Shown piece by piece: positions 35,026-45,414 of a DNA stretch of 64,000 bases (within the stretch, counting starts at the first letter, position 1; every line of letters starts with the position of its first letter). A model generated the notes under the pieces. It had not been told where the DNA came from. It ran no database searches and worked only from the letters and a program-made list of their open reading frames with translations. Origin of the DNA: Alistipes sp. dk3624 (lineage in GTDB: Bacteria; Bacteroidota; Bacteroidia; Bacteroidales; Rikenellaceae); the NCBI RefSeq assembly GCF_009557455.1, contig NZ_CP045651.1:1426001-1490000 (forward strand). Direction: 5' to 3'. The translations under genes were made by a program, and so were the position numbers.

Positions 35026-38000
35026 ATGAAAGTATTCGACTTTTTAAAACCGGTTAGGCTGATCGTGCTGTCAGCCCTAATTTTTTGCTGTTCCCTGGCG
35101 GCGTATGCGCAGGGCGACGCAAAACTGTTGACCGGCCGCGTAACGGATACCCAGGGGCAACCCCTGATCGGGGCCAGCGTTCTGATCAAGGGCGACATCA
35201 ACCGGGGCACGTACGCCGGCGCGGACGGAACCTTCTCCCTCGACGTAAAACCGGGCGACGTCCTGGTATTTTCGTACATCGGGTACAAAGAGCAAGAAAT
35301 CCCTTACACGGGACAAGCCTCGCTCAACGTGACACTCCAGGACAGCGCCACCGACCTGGACGCCGTGGTAGTCGTAGGATACGGCGTACAGCGCAAGCGA
35401 GACGTGACGGGTTCCATCGCGTCGATCAAAGGAAGCGAACTGGCGACGACCGTTGCGGCGGCCAACCCGCTGCAAGGCCTGCAGGGCAAGGTGGCCGGCG
35501 TCGAAGTGGTGCAGAACAGCGCGCCGGGCGGCGCGCCGCAAATCCGCGTGCGCGGCGTCAGTTCGTTCACCAACTCCGATCCGTGCTACGTCGTGGACGG
35601 TCTGATCATGGACAATATCTCGTTCCTCAACCCGAACGAGGTCGAGTCGATGGAGGTGCTCAAAGACGCTTCGGCAACGGCGATCTACGGTTCGCGCGGC
35701 GCCAACGGCGTGATCATCATCACCACCAAACAGGGCCGCAAGAACCAACCCGTGCAACTGACCGTGGACGCCAACGTCAGCGTATCGCAGATGGAACGCT
35801 ACCTCGACTACGCCGACGCAGGGCAATACCTCTACCTGCAGAACCGCAGGGTGATGGCGCAGAACGCCGCCGACGGGACTTCGATCTCCCTGCCCTACAC
35901 GCAGCAGCAAATCGACGCGGCCGGACGCGGAACGGACTGGCAGCGCGAAATCACGCAACTGGCCGTAACGCAGAACTACAACGTCAACTTGGTGGGCGGC
36001 GGCGAAAAAACGACCTACGGCCTCTCTTCGGGTTATTTCAATCAGGAAGGCGTGATGAAAAGCTCCGGGTACGAACGGGCCAACGTCAAGCTGTCGAACA
36101 CTTACGACCTGACCAAATGGGCGACCATCGGAAGCAATATCTCCTACATCTACGAACGGCGCAACAGCCAGGGATCGAATCTCGCGAGCGCGCTGCGCGC
36201 CCTGCCGACGGCTCCGGTGATGGACCCGGACGACCCGTCGAAATTCTTCGGCCCGGTCGACGAGATCGGAAAATCGGGCAATCCGGTAGCCAACCTATAC
36301 TACAACAGCGACAACTATACGAACTATTACAAGACGATCGCCAACTTTTTCGTCAAGCTGGAACCGGTCAAGAACCTCGTTTTCCAATCCTCTTATACGC
36401 TGAACAATTCCAACTCCGAGGGCAAAAGCTTCCTGCCGAAATACGAAGTCAACGTCGACCAACGGCGTACCGACAACGAACTGAGCGTCAACCAGAGCCG
36501 CACGTTCAACTGGTTGAACGAAAATACGCTCTCCTACTCGTTCGAAAAGAACAAACATGCGTTCAGCGCGCTGGTCGGCATCACCTTCCAGAAAACCACC
36601 TCGCAAGATCAGAGTCAGAAGATTCTGGGCATGCCCGACGTGGCATGGAAAAACCGCGACCTGTGGTACACCGGGCTCGGACAAGCCTCTACGCTGACCG
36701 GAACCACCGGCGGCGCGGTTTTCACCTACCTTTCGTATCTGGCTCGCGTCAATTACAACTATGACAACAAATACCTGATAACCGCCACGGTGCGTACCGA
36801 CGGATCGTCGCGCTTTCCGGTCAACGGTCGCTACGGAACGTTCCCGGCCGTCGGCGTCGGCTGGGCGATGCACGAAGAGAACTGGCTGAAAAACGTCGGC
36901 TGGCTGAACCAGTTGAAACTGCGCTCCAGCTACGGCGTGGTAGGCTCCGACGCCGGTATCCCGAACAATATTCAGACGGCTTACGTGAACCGGGTCAACG
37001 GCGTATTCGGCCGCGATCCCGCGAGCGTGACCACTTCGGAAGTGCTCGATATGGTGATCGACTACGGCCTGCACTGGGAAGAGGCGCGGCAGTTCGACCT
37101 CGGGCTCGATTTCCGCGCGCTGAACAACCGCCTGACGCTGGAATTCGACTATTATATCAAAACGACGGCCAATATCCTGACCAACATCACGCTGCCGGGC
37201 ATCAGCGGTTCGACCTACTCGCCGCTGTCGAACATCGCCAAGGCGCGTAACACCGGCATCGAATTCAACATCGGATGGCGCGAAAACCGGGGCGACTTCT
37301 CGTACGACCTGTCGCTGATCGGGACGACGCTGAAAAACAAGGTCGTTTCGGTGAACCAGAACCTGCCGCCGCTCGAAAACGGCGCGAACGTCACGAAGGT
37401 CGGCTACCCGATCGGCGGTTTCTGGGGCTACGAGGTGCTCGGCATCTACCAGAACAAGCAGATCATCGAAGAGACCGCGTCGATCGACGGCGCGACGCCC
37501 GGCGACCTGTGGTACAAGGATCAAAACGGCGACGGCGTGATCGACAAGGACGACCGTATCTACATGGGCAGCTACCTGCCGAAAGTGACTCTCGGGCTGA
37601 ACATGCGCTTCGCCTACAAGGGCGTCGACCTCGAAATGGATCTCTATTCGAGCCTCGGGAACAAAATTTACAGCACCCGCCGTCAGACGCTCGGCGTCTC
37701 GCCGTACAACGTGACGACCGACTACCTGCACTCGTGGGTCGGCGAAGGATCGACCAACAAGACCACGCGCGTACTGCTCGACGGCCCCGGGACGAACAAC
37801 CAATACAGCCAGTATTACGTAGAAAACGGCAGCTATTTCAAGATCCGGAACCTGACCCTCGGTTACACGTTCCCGCAGCGGATCTCGTCCAAAATGAAGA
37901 TGCGCAACCTAAGAGTCTACTTCTCAGTGCACAACCTGTGGACGGCGACCAATGCAACCTCGTACTCGCCTGAAATATCGGGTCCGCCCAACGGTGCCGG

Positions 38001-38070
38001 TATCGACAGTTTCGACGGCACTTATCCGCCTTCGCGCATGTATTCGTTCGGTATCAGCATCGGTATTTAA
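35026..38070 (+). CDS. SusC/RagA-type TonB-dependent outer membrane transporter
   Basis: SusC proteins import oligosaccharides across the outer membrane, powered by TonB, with SusD as a lid. The 1014 residues show a signal peptide (to about residue 29), a CarboxypepD_reg-like domain (LTGRVTDTQGQPLIGASVLIKG, about 34-112), the DAVVVVGYGVQRKRDVTGSI TonB-box/plug entry, a plug domain with ASATAIYGSRGANGVIIITTK and a 22-strand barrel ending in Ile. It leads a run of six plus-strand genes that also encode SusD, two GH144 proteins, GH3 and a binding lipoprotein. The likely cargo is beta-1,2-gluco-oligosaccharide (inferred from the enzymes). Confidence 0.97.
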   Translation: MKVFDFLKPVRLIVLSALIFCCSLAAYAQGDAKLLTGRVTDTQGQPLIGASVLIKGDINRGTYAGADGTFSLDVKPGDVLVFSYIGYKEQEIPYTGQASLNVTLQDSATDLDAVVVVGYGVQRKRDVTGSIASIKGSELATTVAAANPLQGLQGKVAGVEVVQNSAPGGAPQIRVRGVSSFTNSDPCYVVDGLIMDNISFLNPNEVESMEVLKDASATAIYGSRGANGVIIITTKQGRKNQPVQLTVDANVSVSQMERYLDYADAGQYLYLQNRRVMAQNAADGTSISLPYTQQQIDAAGRGTDWQREITQLAVTQNYNVNLVGGGEKTTYGLSSGYFNQEGVMKSSGYERANVKLSNTYDLTKWATIGSNISYIYERRNSQGSNLASALRALPTAPVMDPDDPSKFFGPVDEIGKSGNPVANLYYNSDNYTNYYKTIANFFVKLEPVKNLVFQSSYTLNNSNSEGKSFLPKYEVNVDQRRTDNELSVNQSRTFNWLNENTLSYSFEKNKHAFSALVGITFQKTTSQDQSQKILGMPDVAWKNRDLWYTGLGQASTLTGTTGGAVFTYLSYLARVNYNYDNKYLITATVRTDGSSRFPVNGRYGTFPAVGVGWAMHEENWLKNVGWLNQLKLRSSYGVVGSDAGIPNNIQTAYVNRVNGVFGRDPASVTTSEVLDMVIDYGLHWEEARQFDLGLDFRALNNRLTLEFDYYIKTTANILTNITLPGISGSTYSPLSNIAKARNTGIEFNIGWRENRGDFSYDLSLIGTTLKNKVVSVNQNLPPLENGANVTKVGYPIGGFWGYEVLGIYQNKQIIEETASIDGATPGDLWYKDQNGDGVIDKDDRIYMGSYLPKVTLGLNMRFAYKGVDLEMDLYSSLGNKIYSTRRQTLGVSPYNVTTDYLHSWVGEGSTNKTTRVLLDGPGTNNQYSQYYVENGSYFKIRNLTLGYTFPQRISSKMKMRNLRVYFSVHNLWTATNATSYSPEISGPPNGAGIDSFDGTYPPSRMYSFGISIGI

Positions 38071-38090
38071 CCTCTTAAAAACAGGAAACA

Positions 38091-39737
38091 ATGAAAAGGA
38101 TTACCATCTATTTATCCATACTGGCCGCAGGGCTGAGCCTGAGTTCCTGCGACGGCTTCCTCGACCAACCGGCGCAGGGGCAGATGACCGAAGGCGACTT
38201 TCTCGGCAACAGCAATTCCGCTGCGAGCCTGACCAACAGCATCTATGCGACCTACCGCGAAGGAAGCACCTACGAAACGACCGGTTCGTGGATCGGCGAC
38301 CTGTGCTCGGACAACGCGCTGCGCGGCAGTTCGATGTCCGACGGCGGCGGCACGATCTACAACAACGGCACCAACCAGTTCCAGAACCTGTCTGGACTCA
38401 CCGGAAGTTCCGCCTTTCTGAACTGGCTGTGGCTGAACGCCTATACCGGCATCGGCCGGGCCAACACCGCGCTGAGAACCATCGACACGTTCGAAGGGCT
38501 CGCCCCACGACAAAAAGAGATCCTGCAGGGCGAAGCCTGCTTCAATCGCGCATGGTTCTACTTCGTCGTGCTGAAACTATGGGGTAAAGGCCCGATCGTT
38601 CCGCTCGAAACGCTCTCCGGCGCCGAACAGGCCGCTCTGAAAATTTCCGACCGCACGGCGCTGTACGACACCATCGTAGCCGATCTGCAAATCGCGCTGA
38701 AAATGCCCGACAAAGCCGAATCCGCCAAATGGTATCCGACCTCGTGGTACGGCCGCGCCCACAAGGGCTCGGCTCAGGGACTGCTGGCCAAAGTGCTGCT
38801 GTACCGCGCCGCCGACGATCCGGCCAACGCCATGCAATATTATCAACAGATCGTACAGATAGTCAAAGACATGGAATCTTCGACCGACGGATACGACCTG
38901 ATCGCCGTCGATAACATCTTTACGAAAGCGGGCGAATACAGCGTCGAATCGGTATTCGAAATCGGGGCGGCCAGCTTCACGACCTCCGACGGAGCATACC
39001 AGGGCTGGCAGTTGCTCGGCACCCGTGGCGAACCGAACTGGGGTTGGGGATACATCGCGCCGTCGCTGAACCTCGTACAATCGTACGAACCGGGCGACAA
39101 ACGCAAAGACAACGACATCATCTATGGCAAAACGACCATATACAGCGGCATGGTACAGACCCAAAGCGTGATCGACGGCACGACAATCATCGGCGCCTAC
39201 AGCGAAAGCGACCCGAACTCGGTCAGCAACGGCTACCCGAACCGCTTCTGCCGCAAAGGCTACCAGCCGCGGCCGGTCGTAGGGGGTAACGAAAACTACG
39301 GCGGCAACATCCGAATGATGCGCTGGGCCGAAGTGCTGCTGATCGGCGCCGAAGCGGCCGTCCGTACCGGCGACGCGAAAGCGTCGACCTGGTACAACGC
39401 CGTCCGCACCCGCGCGGGACTCGCCTCGAAAGAGCCGACGCTCGAAAACATTTGGGAAGAGAAGCGGATCGAACTGTCGATGGAACGCGACCGTTACTTC
39501 GACCTGGTACGGATCGACAAGATGCAACCGGGCTATTTCGCCGCGAAGGTATGGGCCAAAATCCAATCCGAACAACAGGGCCTCGAAGAGATGAAAGCGC
39601 AAGGCTTGGCCCCGGCATCGACCACGCTGCCGCTGCCGCCGGCTTCGCCCGTAGTCGTTCCGAAAAATTACGTAATGCCGGTGCCGAACGAACAGATCCT
39701 GCTGATGAACAACCTCAAACAGAATGACGGCTATTAA
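38091..39737 (+). CDS. SusD/RagB-type outer membrane glycan-binding lipoprotein
   Basis: SusD partners SusC as the surface lid and first binding site for the glycan. The 548 residues start with a lipoprotein signal (LSSC, Cys20) and CDGFLDQPAQG, the usual SusD opening. A helical TPR-rich core follows, with RANTALRTIDTF and EKRIELSMERDRYFDLVRIDK near the C-terminus, both typical. The gene begins 20 bp after susC. Confidence 0.97.
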   Translation: MKRITIYLSILAAGLSLSSCDGFLDQPAQGQMTEGDFLGNSNSAASLTNSIYATYREGSTYETTGSWIGDLCSDNALRGSSMSDGGGTIYNNGTNQFQNLSGLTGSSAFLNWLWLNAYTGIGRANTALRTIDTFEGLAPRQKEILQGEACFNRAWFYFVVLKLWGKGPIVPLETLSGAEQAALKISDRTALYDTIVADLQIALKMPDKAESAKWYPTSWYGRAHKGSAQGLLAKVLLYRAADDPANAMQYYQQIVQIVKDMESSTDGYDLIAVDNIFTKAGEYSVESVFEIGAASFTTSDGAYQGWQLLGTRGEPNWGWGYIAPSLNLVQSYEPGDKRKDNDIIYGKTTIYSGMVQTQSVIDGTTIIGAYSESDPNSVSNGYPNRFCRKGYQPRPVVGGNENYGGNIRMMRWAEVLLIGAEAAVRTGDAKASTWYNAVRTRAGLASKEPTLENIWEEKRIELSMERDRYFDLVRIDKMQPGYFAAKVWAKIQSEQQGLEEMKAQGLAPASTTLPLPPASPVVVPKNYVMPVPNEQILLMNNLKQNDGY

Positions 39738-39747
39738 TCGGACATCG

Positions 39748-41370
39748 ATGAAAAAAACGGGACTCCTGCTGTCGTTGCTGACGCTGCTGTGGTACTGCGG
39801 CGCGGCGCAGACTCCGGTGCAGACCGACCTGCGCAGTTTCCTTCCGGCCGTCGGCCGGATCGAGGCCGCGGGGTACGACTCGCACGTGGAACTGCGCTGG
39901 CCGGCGGTATCCGGCGCGGAAAGCTACGCGGTATACCTGCTGCGCGACGGCAAAAAGTCGCTGCGCGGAGAGACCCCGAACCTCTATTACCTCGACTTCG
40001 TCGCCGGACTCGGCCGCAACGCAGTCTATACGTACCGTGTGGCGGCGCTCGGCGCCGACGGAAAACAGCTTTCGGAAACCCCGCAGATTTCAGCCGCGAT
40101 CTCGGACTTTTCGGACGAACAGCTCCAACAAATGGTGCAGCGTTACACGTTCCGCTATTTCTGGGATTTCGCCGATCCGCTGACCGGCCTCGCCTACGAA
40201 CGTTCGAACGACAAACGGGCGGACTGCATCACCACCGGCGGCTCCGGTTTCGGCGTCATGGGGATCGTAGCGGGCGTACGCAACGGGTTCGTAACACGTC
40301 CGGAGGCAGTCGCACGGCTTACGAAAATCGTCGGGGCGCTCGAAAAACTGCCGCGTTTCCACGGCGCATGGGCGCACTGGTATAACACACGCACCGGACA
40401 GCCGTACCATTTCAGCGAAAAGGACAACGGCGGCGACCTGGTCGAAACGGCGTTTCTCGTACAGGGATTGCTGGCCGCACAAGGCTATTTCGACGGCAAC
40501 GACGCCGCAGAGAAAGCGTTGCGCGACCGGATCGAACAACTGTGGCGCGAGGTGGAATGGAGCCATTATACGCAGGGACAGAACGCCCTGTACTGGCATT
40601 GGTCGCCGGACTACGGCTTCGCAATGAACCATCCGATCAAAGGGTACGACGAAACGTTCGTCACCTACATCCTTGCAGCCGCATCGCCGACCTTTCCGAT
40701 CGACAAGAAGGTCTACGACGACTGCTGGGTCAACCGCAAGGAGGGCGAGTTCTTCTGCGCGACCGATTTCTACGGCATCATGCTGCCGCTCGGCAAACGG
40801 GCGCAGATGGGCGGGCCGCTGTTCTGGGTGCACTACTCGTACACGGGACTCGACCCGCGCGGGCTGGCCGACCGGTTTGCAAACTACTGGGAACAGAACC
40901 GCCGCTATACGCTGGTCGACCGCGCCTACTGCATCGACAACCCGTACCGTTGGGTGGGATACGGCCCCGATTTCTGGGGCCTGACCGCATGCGACGCGCT
41001 GCCGGAAGGCTACCGGGCGCACACGCCCGGCGTCGGCGAGGACTTCGGGACGATCGCACCTACCGCCGCCTTGTCGTCGATGCCGTACACGCCCGAAGAG
41101 TCGATGGCCGTCCTCAAAAACCTCTACCGCAACCTCGGGTCCGTCGCGTTCGGAATCATGGGATTCTACGACGCGGTGAATCTGAGCCTCGGCGAACCCC
41201 GTTCGACGGAAAGCTACATCGCCATCGACCAGGGTCCGATCCTGGTGATGATCGAAAACCACCGCAACGCGACCGTTTGGAACGCCTTTATGAAAAAGAA
41301 CGACATCCGGCGCGGACTCGACCGGCTCGGCTTTACGATCAACCACAAAACCATCGAATACACAAAATGA
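39748..41370 (+). CDS. GH144-type glucoamylase-family glycoside hydrolase, secreted
   Basis: The 540-residue protein belongs to PF10091, called glucoamylase-like; characterised members in GH144 cleave beta-1,2-glucan or release sophorose from it. ATG 39748 (MKKTGLLLSLLTLLWYCGAAQ) gives a type I signal peptide; ATG 39724 would overlap the susD end. Residues 40-120 look like a fibronectin-III-like domain. The catalytic part (about 130-540) has YFWDFADPLTGLAYERS, YDETFVTYILAAASP, GPLFWVHYSYTGLDP and YIAIDQGPILVMIENHR. With no lipobox it is expected in the periplasm. Its stop overlaps the GH3 start (ATGA). Confidence 0.9.
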   Translation: MKKTGLLLSLLTLLWYCGAAQTPVQTDLRSFLPAVGRIEAAGYDSHVELRWPAVSGAESYAVYLLRDGKKSLRGETPNLYYLDFVAGLGRNAVYTYRVAALGADGKQLSETPQISAAISDFSDEQLQQMVQRYTFRYFWDFADPLTGLAYERSNDKRADCITTGGSGFGVMGIVAGVRNGFVTRPEAVARLTKIVGALEKLPRFHGAWAHWYNTRTGQPYHFSEKDNGGDLVETAFLVQGLLAAQGYFDGNDAAEKALRDRIEQLWREVEWSHYTQGQNALYWHWSPDYGFAMNHPIKGYDETFVTYILAAASPTFPIDKKVYDDCWVNRKEGEFFCATDFYGIMLPLGKRAQMGGPLFWVHYSYTGLDPRGLADRFANYWEQNRRYTLVDRAYCIDNPYRWVGYGPDFWGLTACDALPEGYRAHTPGVGEDFGTIAPTAALSSMPYTPEESMAVLKNLYRNLGSVAFGIMGFYDAVNLSLGEPRSTESYIAIDQGPILVMIENHRNATVWNAFMKKNDIRRGLDRLGFTINHKTIEYTK

Positions 41371-43655
41371 AACTTATGACCAACCTGAAAAATATCCTGT
41401 TTACCGCCTGCGCGGCGCTGCTGACGCAGGGCTGTCACATGACTGCCGATCGCGGCATATCGACCGACGGAGCGCGGCATTTCTTCGCCGACCGGCAGAT
41501 CGACCGCCGGGTCGATTCGGTGATGCGCCTGATGACGCTCGACGAGAAGATCGGTCAGCTCGTACTCTATTCGAGCCATTTCACCACGACCGGCCCGACA
41601 CTGCCCAAGAACGTCGAAGAGGCGATCCGCAACGGCACCTGCGGCAATATTTTCAACGCGCACGTTCCCGAATACAACCGGGAACTGCAACGGGTTGCCG
41701 TCGAGGAAACGCGGATGCACATTCCGCTGCTGTTCGGCTACGACGTGATCCACGGCATGAAAACGATCTTCCCGATCAACCTCGGCATGTCGTGCTCGTG
41801 GGATCTGCAAGGTATCGAAAACTCGGCCCGCGTAGCGGCGCGCGAGGCGATCGCATCGGGGCTGAACTGGACGTTCTCGCCGATGGTGGACATCACCCGC
41901 GATCCGCGCTGGGGACGCGTTTCGGAAGGATCGGGCGAAGACACCTACCTCGGATCGTTGATCGCGATCGCGATGGTACAGGGCTACCAGGGAACGACTC
42001 CCGAGGCGCTCGCCTCCGACACGACGATCCTGGCCTGCGTAAAACATTTCGCCGCCTACGGAGCTCCGGAAGCGGGGCGCGATTACAATACGGTGGATCT
42101 CACCGACCGCACGCTGCGCGAAACCTACCTGCCTCCGTATAAGGCGGCCGTAGACGCAGGCGTAGGAACGGTGATGGCCGCATTCAACGATATCGACGCC
42201 GTGCCGGCCCACGCCAGCCAATACCTGATGCAGCAGATCCTGCGCAAAGAGTGGGGATTCAACGGTTTCGTGGTGTCGGACTTCACCGGGATCAACGAAC
42301 TGGTTCCGCACGGCGTAGCGGCCGACAGCTCGCTGGCCGGCCAACTGGCGATCGAGGCCGGGATCAACATGGATCTGCAGGGCGACGTTTACCACCGTTT
42401 CCTGAAATGGCTCGTCGAAACGGGCATGGTTCCGCAGAAACAGGTCGACATCATGTGCGCCGAAGTGCTGCGCGTGAAATTCGCGCTCGGTCTTTTCGAC
42501 GATCCGTACAAATACCACGACCTGCAAGCAGCCGAAAAAGAATTTTACAAACCGGCGAACCTCGCAGCGGCCCGCGACATGGCCTGCAAGTCGATGGTGC
42601 TGCTGAAGAACGACAAGGAAGCGCTGCCGATCGCCGCAGGGAAAAAGATCGCGTTGATCGGACCGTTCGCCGACGCCCGGCTCGACCTGCTCGGATCGTG
42701 GTACGGACAGGGACAAGCCGACAAGGTCGTTTCGATTCTTACCGGACTTAAAGAGCGTTTCGGGGCCGACAAGGTGATTTATACGAAAGGTTCCGAACCC
42801 GATAAGGACGACCGCAGCGGATTCGCCGCCGCGCTCAATGCCGCCCGTTCGGCCGATAAAGTCGTAATGGCGGTGGGCCATCCGGGCTTCTGGAGCGGCG
42901 AGGCGACGAGCCTGACTTCCATTCGGATCCCGGCTATCCAGCAGGAATTGATCCGGGAAGTCGCCCAAAGCGGCAAACCGCTGATCCTCGTCCTGCTGAA
43001 CGGACGTCCGCTCGACCTGTCGTGGGAAAGCACCGTAGCCGACGCGATCGTCGAAGCGTGGTATCCGGGTACCGAAGGGGGACATGCCGTAGCCGACGTG
43101 CTGTCGGGCGACTTCAATCCCTGCGGCAAACTGACGATGACCTTCCCGCGCAACCTCGGTCAGGTGCCGATCCATTACGACGCGAAAAATACCGGCCGGC
43201 CGTACACGCCGGGACAGGGCGAACAACACTACGTTTCGCGCTACCTGAACGAACCGACCGCCACGCCGCTGTATCCGTTCGGCTACGGCCTCAGCTACAC
43301 GACGTTCGAATACTCCGACCTGAAGGTCGCTCCGGAAAAGACCGACATGAAACAGCCCGTCGCCGTAACCGTTACGGTCAAGAACACCGGCAAGGTACGC
43401 GGCACGGAGGTCGTACAGCTCTACGTGCGCGACCTGGTGGCCAGCGTAACCCGTCCGACGCGGCAGTTGAAAGGGTTCGAACGGGTAACGCTGGAGCCGG
43501 GCGAAAGCCGCGAAGTCAGCTTCACGATCACGTCCGACGCGGTCGGCTTTTACCGGCAGGACATGAGCTTCGGCTACGAGCCCGGCGACTTCAAAGTATG
43601 GGCCGGCGGCAGCTCGGACGCCGCGCTCGAGGGTTCCTTCGAAATCACGAAATAA
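41367..43655 (+). CDS. GH3 beta-glucosidase (BglX-like) lipoprotein
   Basis: The 762-residue enzyme starts at ATG 41367, overlapping the GH144 stop, so translation is coupled. A lipobox TQGC (Cys23) follows a short signal. The GH3 N-terminal barrel has LMTLDEKIGQLVLYS, SEGSGEDTYLGS and the nucleophile Asp305 in GFVVSDFTGINEL. The GH3 C-terminal domain has KSMVLLKNDKEALPI, and an Fn3-like domain closes the chain (VTVKNTGKVRGTEVVQLYV). Together with GH144 it probably trims beta-1,2-gluco-oligosaccharides to glucose (inferred from context). Confidence 0.93.
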   Translation: MKLMTNLKNILFTACAALLTQGCHMTADRGISTDGARHFFADRQIDRRVDSVMRLMTLDEKIGQLVLYSSHFTTTGPTLPKNVEEAIRNGTCGNIFNAHVPEYNRELQRVAVEETRMHIPLLFGYDVIHGMKTIFPINLGMSCSWDLQGIENSARVAAREAIASGLNWTFSPMVDITRDPRWGRVSEGSGEDTYLGSLIAIAMVQGYQGTTPEALASDTTILACVKHFAAYGAPEAGRDYNTVDLTDRTLRETYLPPYKAAVDAGVGTVMAAFNDIDAVPAHASQYLMQQILRKEWGFNGFVVSDFTGINELVPHGVAADSSLAGQLAIEAGINMDLQGDVYHRFLKWLVETGMVPQKQVDIMCAEVLRVKFALGLFDDPYKYHDLQAAEKEFYKPANLAAARDMACKSMVLLKNDKEALPIAAGKKIALIGPFADARLDLLGSWYGQGQADKVVSILTGLKERFGADKVIYTKGSEPDKDDRSGFAAALNAARSADKVVMAVGHPGFWSGEATSLTSIRIPAIQQELIREVAQSGKPLILVLLNGRPLDLSWESTVADAIVEAWYPGTEGGHAVADVLSGDFNPCGKLTMTFPRNLGQVPIHYDAKNTGRPYTPGQGEQHYVSRYLNEPTATPLYPFGYGLSYTTFEYSDLKVAPEKTDMKQPVAVTVTVKNTGKVRGTEVVQLYVRDLVASVTRPTRQLKGFERVTLEPGESREVSFTITSDAVGFYRQDMSFGYEPGDFKVWAGGSSDAALEGSFEITK

Positions 43656-43679
43656 GCAAACAATCCACTCCTATTTAAA

Positions 43680-45332
43680 ATGAATATTATGAAAACATTC
43701 AGACTACTTGCGATCTGCGCGCTGGTTCTGGCGGCCGGCTGCGGCAAAGACCCCAAAATAGACAAGGTTTACAATACGGTCTATATCAACTCGGCCGCAA
43801 GCTCGTTCCAGGGCAGCTTGACACAAGGTCAGGCGGTCGCACAGGGCACCAAAATCACGCTGGCCTATACCAACGGTCTCGGTAAGAGCGCCCAAGTGCT
43901 GCTGCCGGAGGTCAACGGACTGTACTGCGATCCGATCGACGTGCGGCTGGCTTCGCCGACCTCTTCGGACAACGGGAACGGAACCGTCGAGATCCCCGTC
44001 TCGGGAACCCCGACTGCATCGGGCAGCATGAACCTGCGGCCGGTGATCCGCGTCGGCGAATACGAAGTGTTCATCTCGATCCCCGCGACCGTAACGCCGG
44101 CCATTGCGCTCGACGCCGCGGCAAGCGTCGTTACCGGCACGTTCCGCATCGGACAGGCCATCGCCAACGGCAACATCGCGCTGCACTATACGTCGTATGC
44201 GAACCAGGAAGTAACCGTTTCGGCAGACGAGGTATCCGGTATTTCAATCGCGGAGTTCACCGCATCGCTACCGGCTGCGCCTTCGGGCGGCACGCTCGAC
44301 GTCCCGGTAACAGGAACGCCGTCCGACTACGGAACGAAGACCCTGAAAATAACTATGACGCAGGGAGATAACACCTATACGGCGGACATTCCGGTCGAAA
44401 TCGCGGGCGATATCGCACTCGACGCCGCCGGCAGTACCGTAACCGGCACCCTGTCGAAAGGCGTCGAACTCTCCGACGTCAAAATCGCGCTGCATTACAC
44501 GGCCGCCGAAGAGCAGCAGGCGACGATCAGCATCGACCTGACCAACGGCATCAGTTGCAGCGCATTCGACGCGACGCTGCCGGCTGCCGAAGACGGAACG
44601 GTGGACGTGCCGTTGTCCGGAACTCCGGTTTCGGACGGTGTAACGAACCTCGTGGTCATCGTTAAGATCGGCTCGACGAATTACACCGCGACCATTCCGG
44701 TCACCGTCCTGTCCGATGTTCCGGGCATTCCGTTCGAACCGGAGACCTTCACTTACCAGGGACTCGAATACACCACCATCTTCATCGACGTCAACGGTAA
44801 CGGCTACGTCGATCCGGGCGACGTCTGGCTCGACCGCAACATCGGAGCCGCTTCGGCCGATCCGGGCGCTTACGGCGCCGACGGCATCAACGCCGCTTCG
44901 ATCGGCCAGATGTTGCAATACGGCAAGCCGTACGGAGCCACCGCATTCGACGCTTCCTACCAGATCGATTACGACGCTATCGGCGAATGGACGGTCTGCC
45001 CGGAAGGGTACGCCGTACCGACACTGGATCAGTTCAACGCCGCCATCGCGAAAGTAACCGGAGGAACGATCAGCGGCAACGGGGTTTCGGGCAACGCAGG
45101 CATCACGCTGACGCTGATGAACTCCGTGATGAAGCTGCCGATTGGCGGTTGGCTGACCAACGGCGACACGCAGCCGCAGGCTTACGGCGAAGCGGCCGCT
45201 TACTGGACGTCGAGCAAGGGCAGCAACACCGCCCCGTGGAAAGTCGATATCAACAACAGTTCGGCGTCGAATACCGGAGCCAACTGGGCCGATGCGGCCT
45301 GGCAATTGCCGGTACGCTGCATCAAGAAATAA
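43680..45332 (+). CDS. Putative surface glycan-binding lipoprotein: three Ig-like repeats plus FISUMP domain
   Basis: The 550-residue protein has lipobox LAAGC (Cys21). ATG 43689 is an alternative start. Residues about 36-137, 138-237 and 241-340 are three divergent copies of one beta-sandwich module; each has a TGT(L/F)-x-GQ/G-type opening, an ALHYT-like strand, a DVPV/L(S/T)GTP turn and a final YTA(D/T)IPV strand. The C-terminal 170 residues match the FISUMP domain (YVDPGDVWLDRNIGA, WTVCPEGYAVPT, AAYWTSS, LPVRCIK). Its place after susCD and among the enzymes suggests it is the SusE/F-like binding protein of the locus. Confidence 0.8.
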   Translation: MNIMKTFRLLAICALVLAAGCGKDPKIDKVYNTVYINSAASSFQGSLTQGQAVAQGTKITLAYTNGLGKSAQVLLPEVNGLYCDPIDVRLASPTSSDNGNGTVEIPVSGTPTASGSMNLRPVIRVGEYEVFISIPATVTPAIALDAAASVVTGTFRIGQAIANGNIALHYTSYANQEVTVSADEVSGISIAEFTASLPAAPSGGTLDVPVTGTPSDYGTKTLKITMTQGDNTYTADIPVEIAGDIALDAAGSTVTGTLSKGVELSDVKIALHYTAAEEQQATISIDLTNGISCSAFDATLPAAEDGTVDVPLSGTPVSDGVTNLVVIVKIGSTNYTATIPVTVLSDVPGIPFEPETFTYQGLEYTTIFIDVNGNGYVDPGDVWLDRNIGAASADPGAYGADGINAASIGQMLQYGKPYGATAFDASYQIDYDAIGEWTVCPEGYAVPTLDQFNAAIAKVTGGTISGNGVSGNAGITLTLMNSVMKLPIGGWLTNGDTQPQAYGEAAAYWTSSKGSNTAPWKVDINNSSASNTGANWADAAWQLPVRCIKK

Positions 45333-45414
45333 GCCTTACCGGAAAAATACAGCGAAGAGGGATGGCCCGCAAGGATCGTCTCTCTTCGTTTCAACCGCTA
45401 AAAAACACTGAAAA

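Noticed and set aside
41214-43229. 671-codon minus-strand open frame
   Set aside because: It is antisense to the GH3 gene, which has all family motifs. The antisense product has none.
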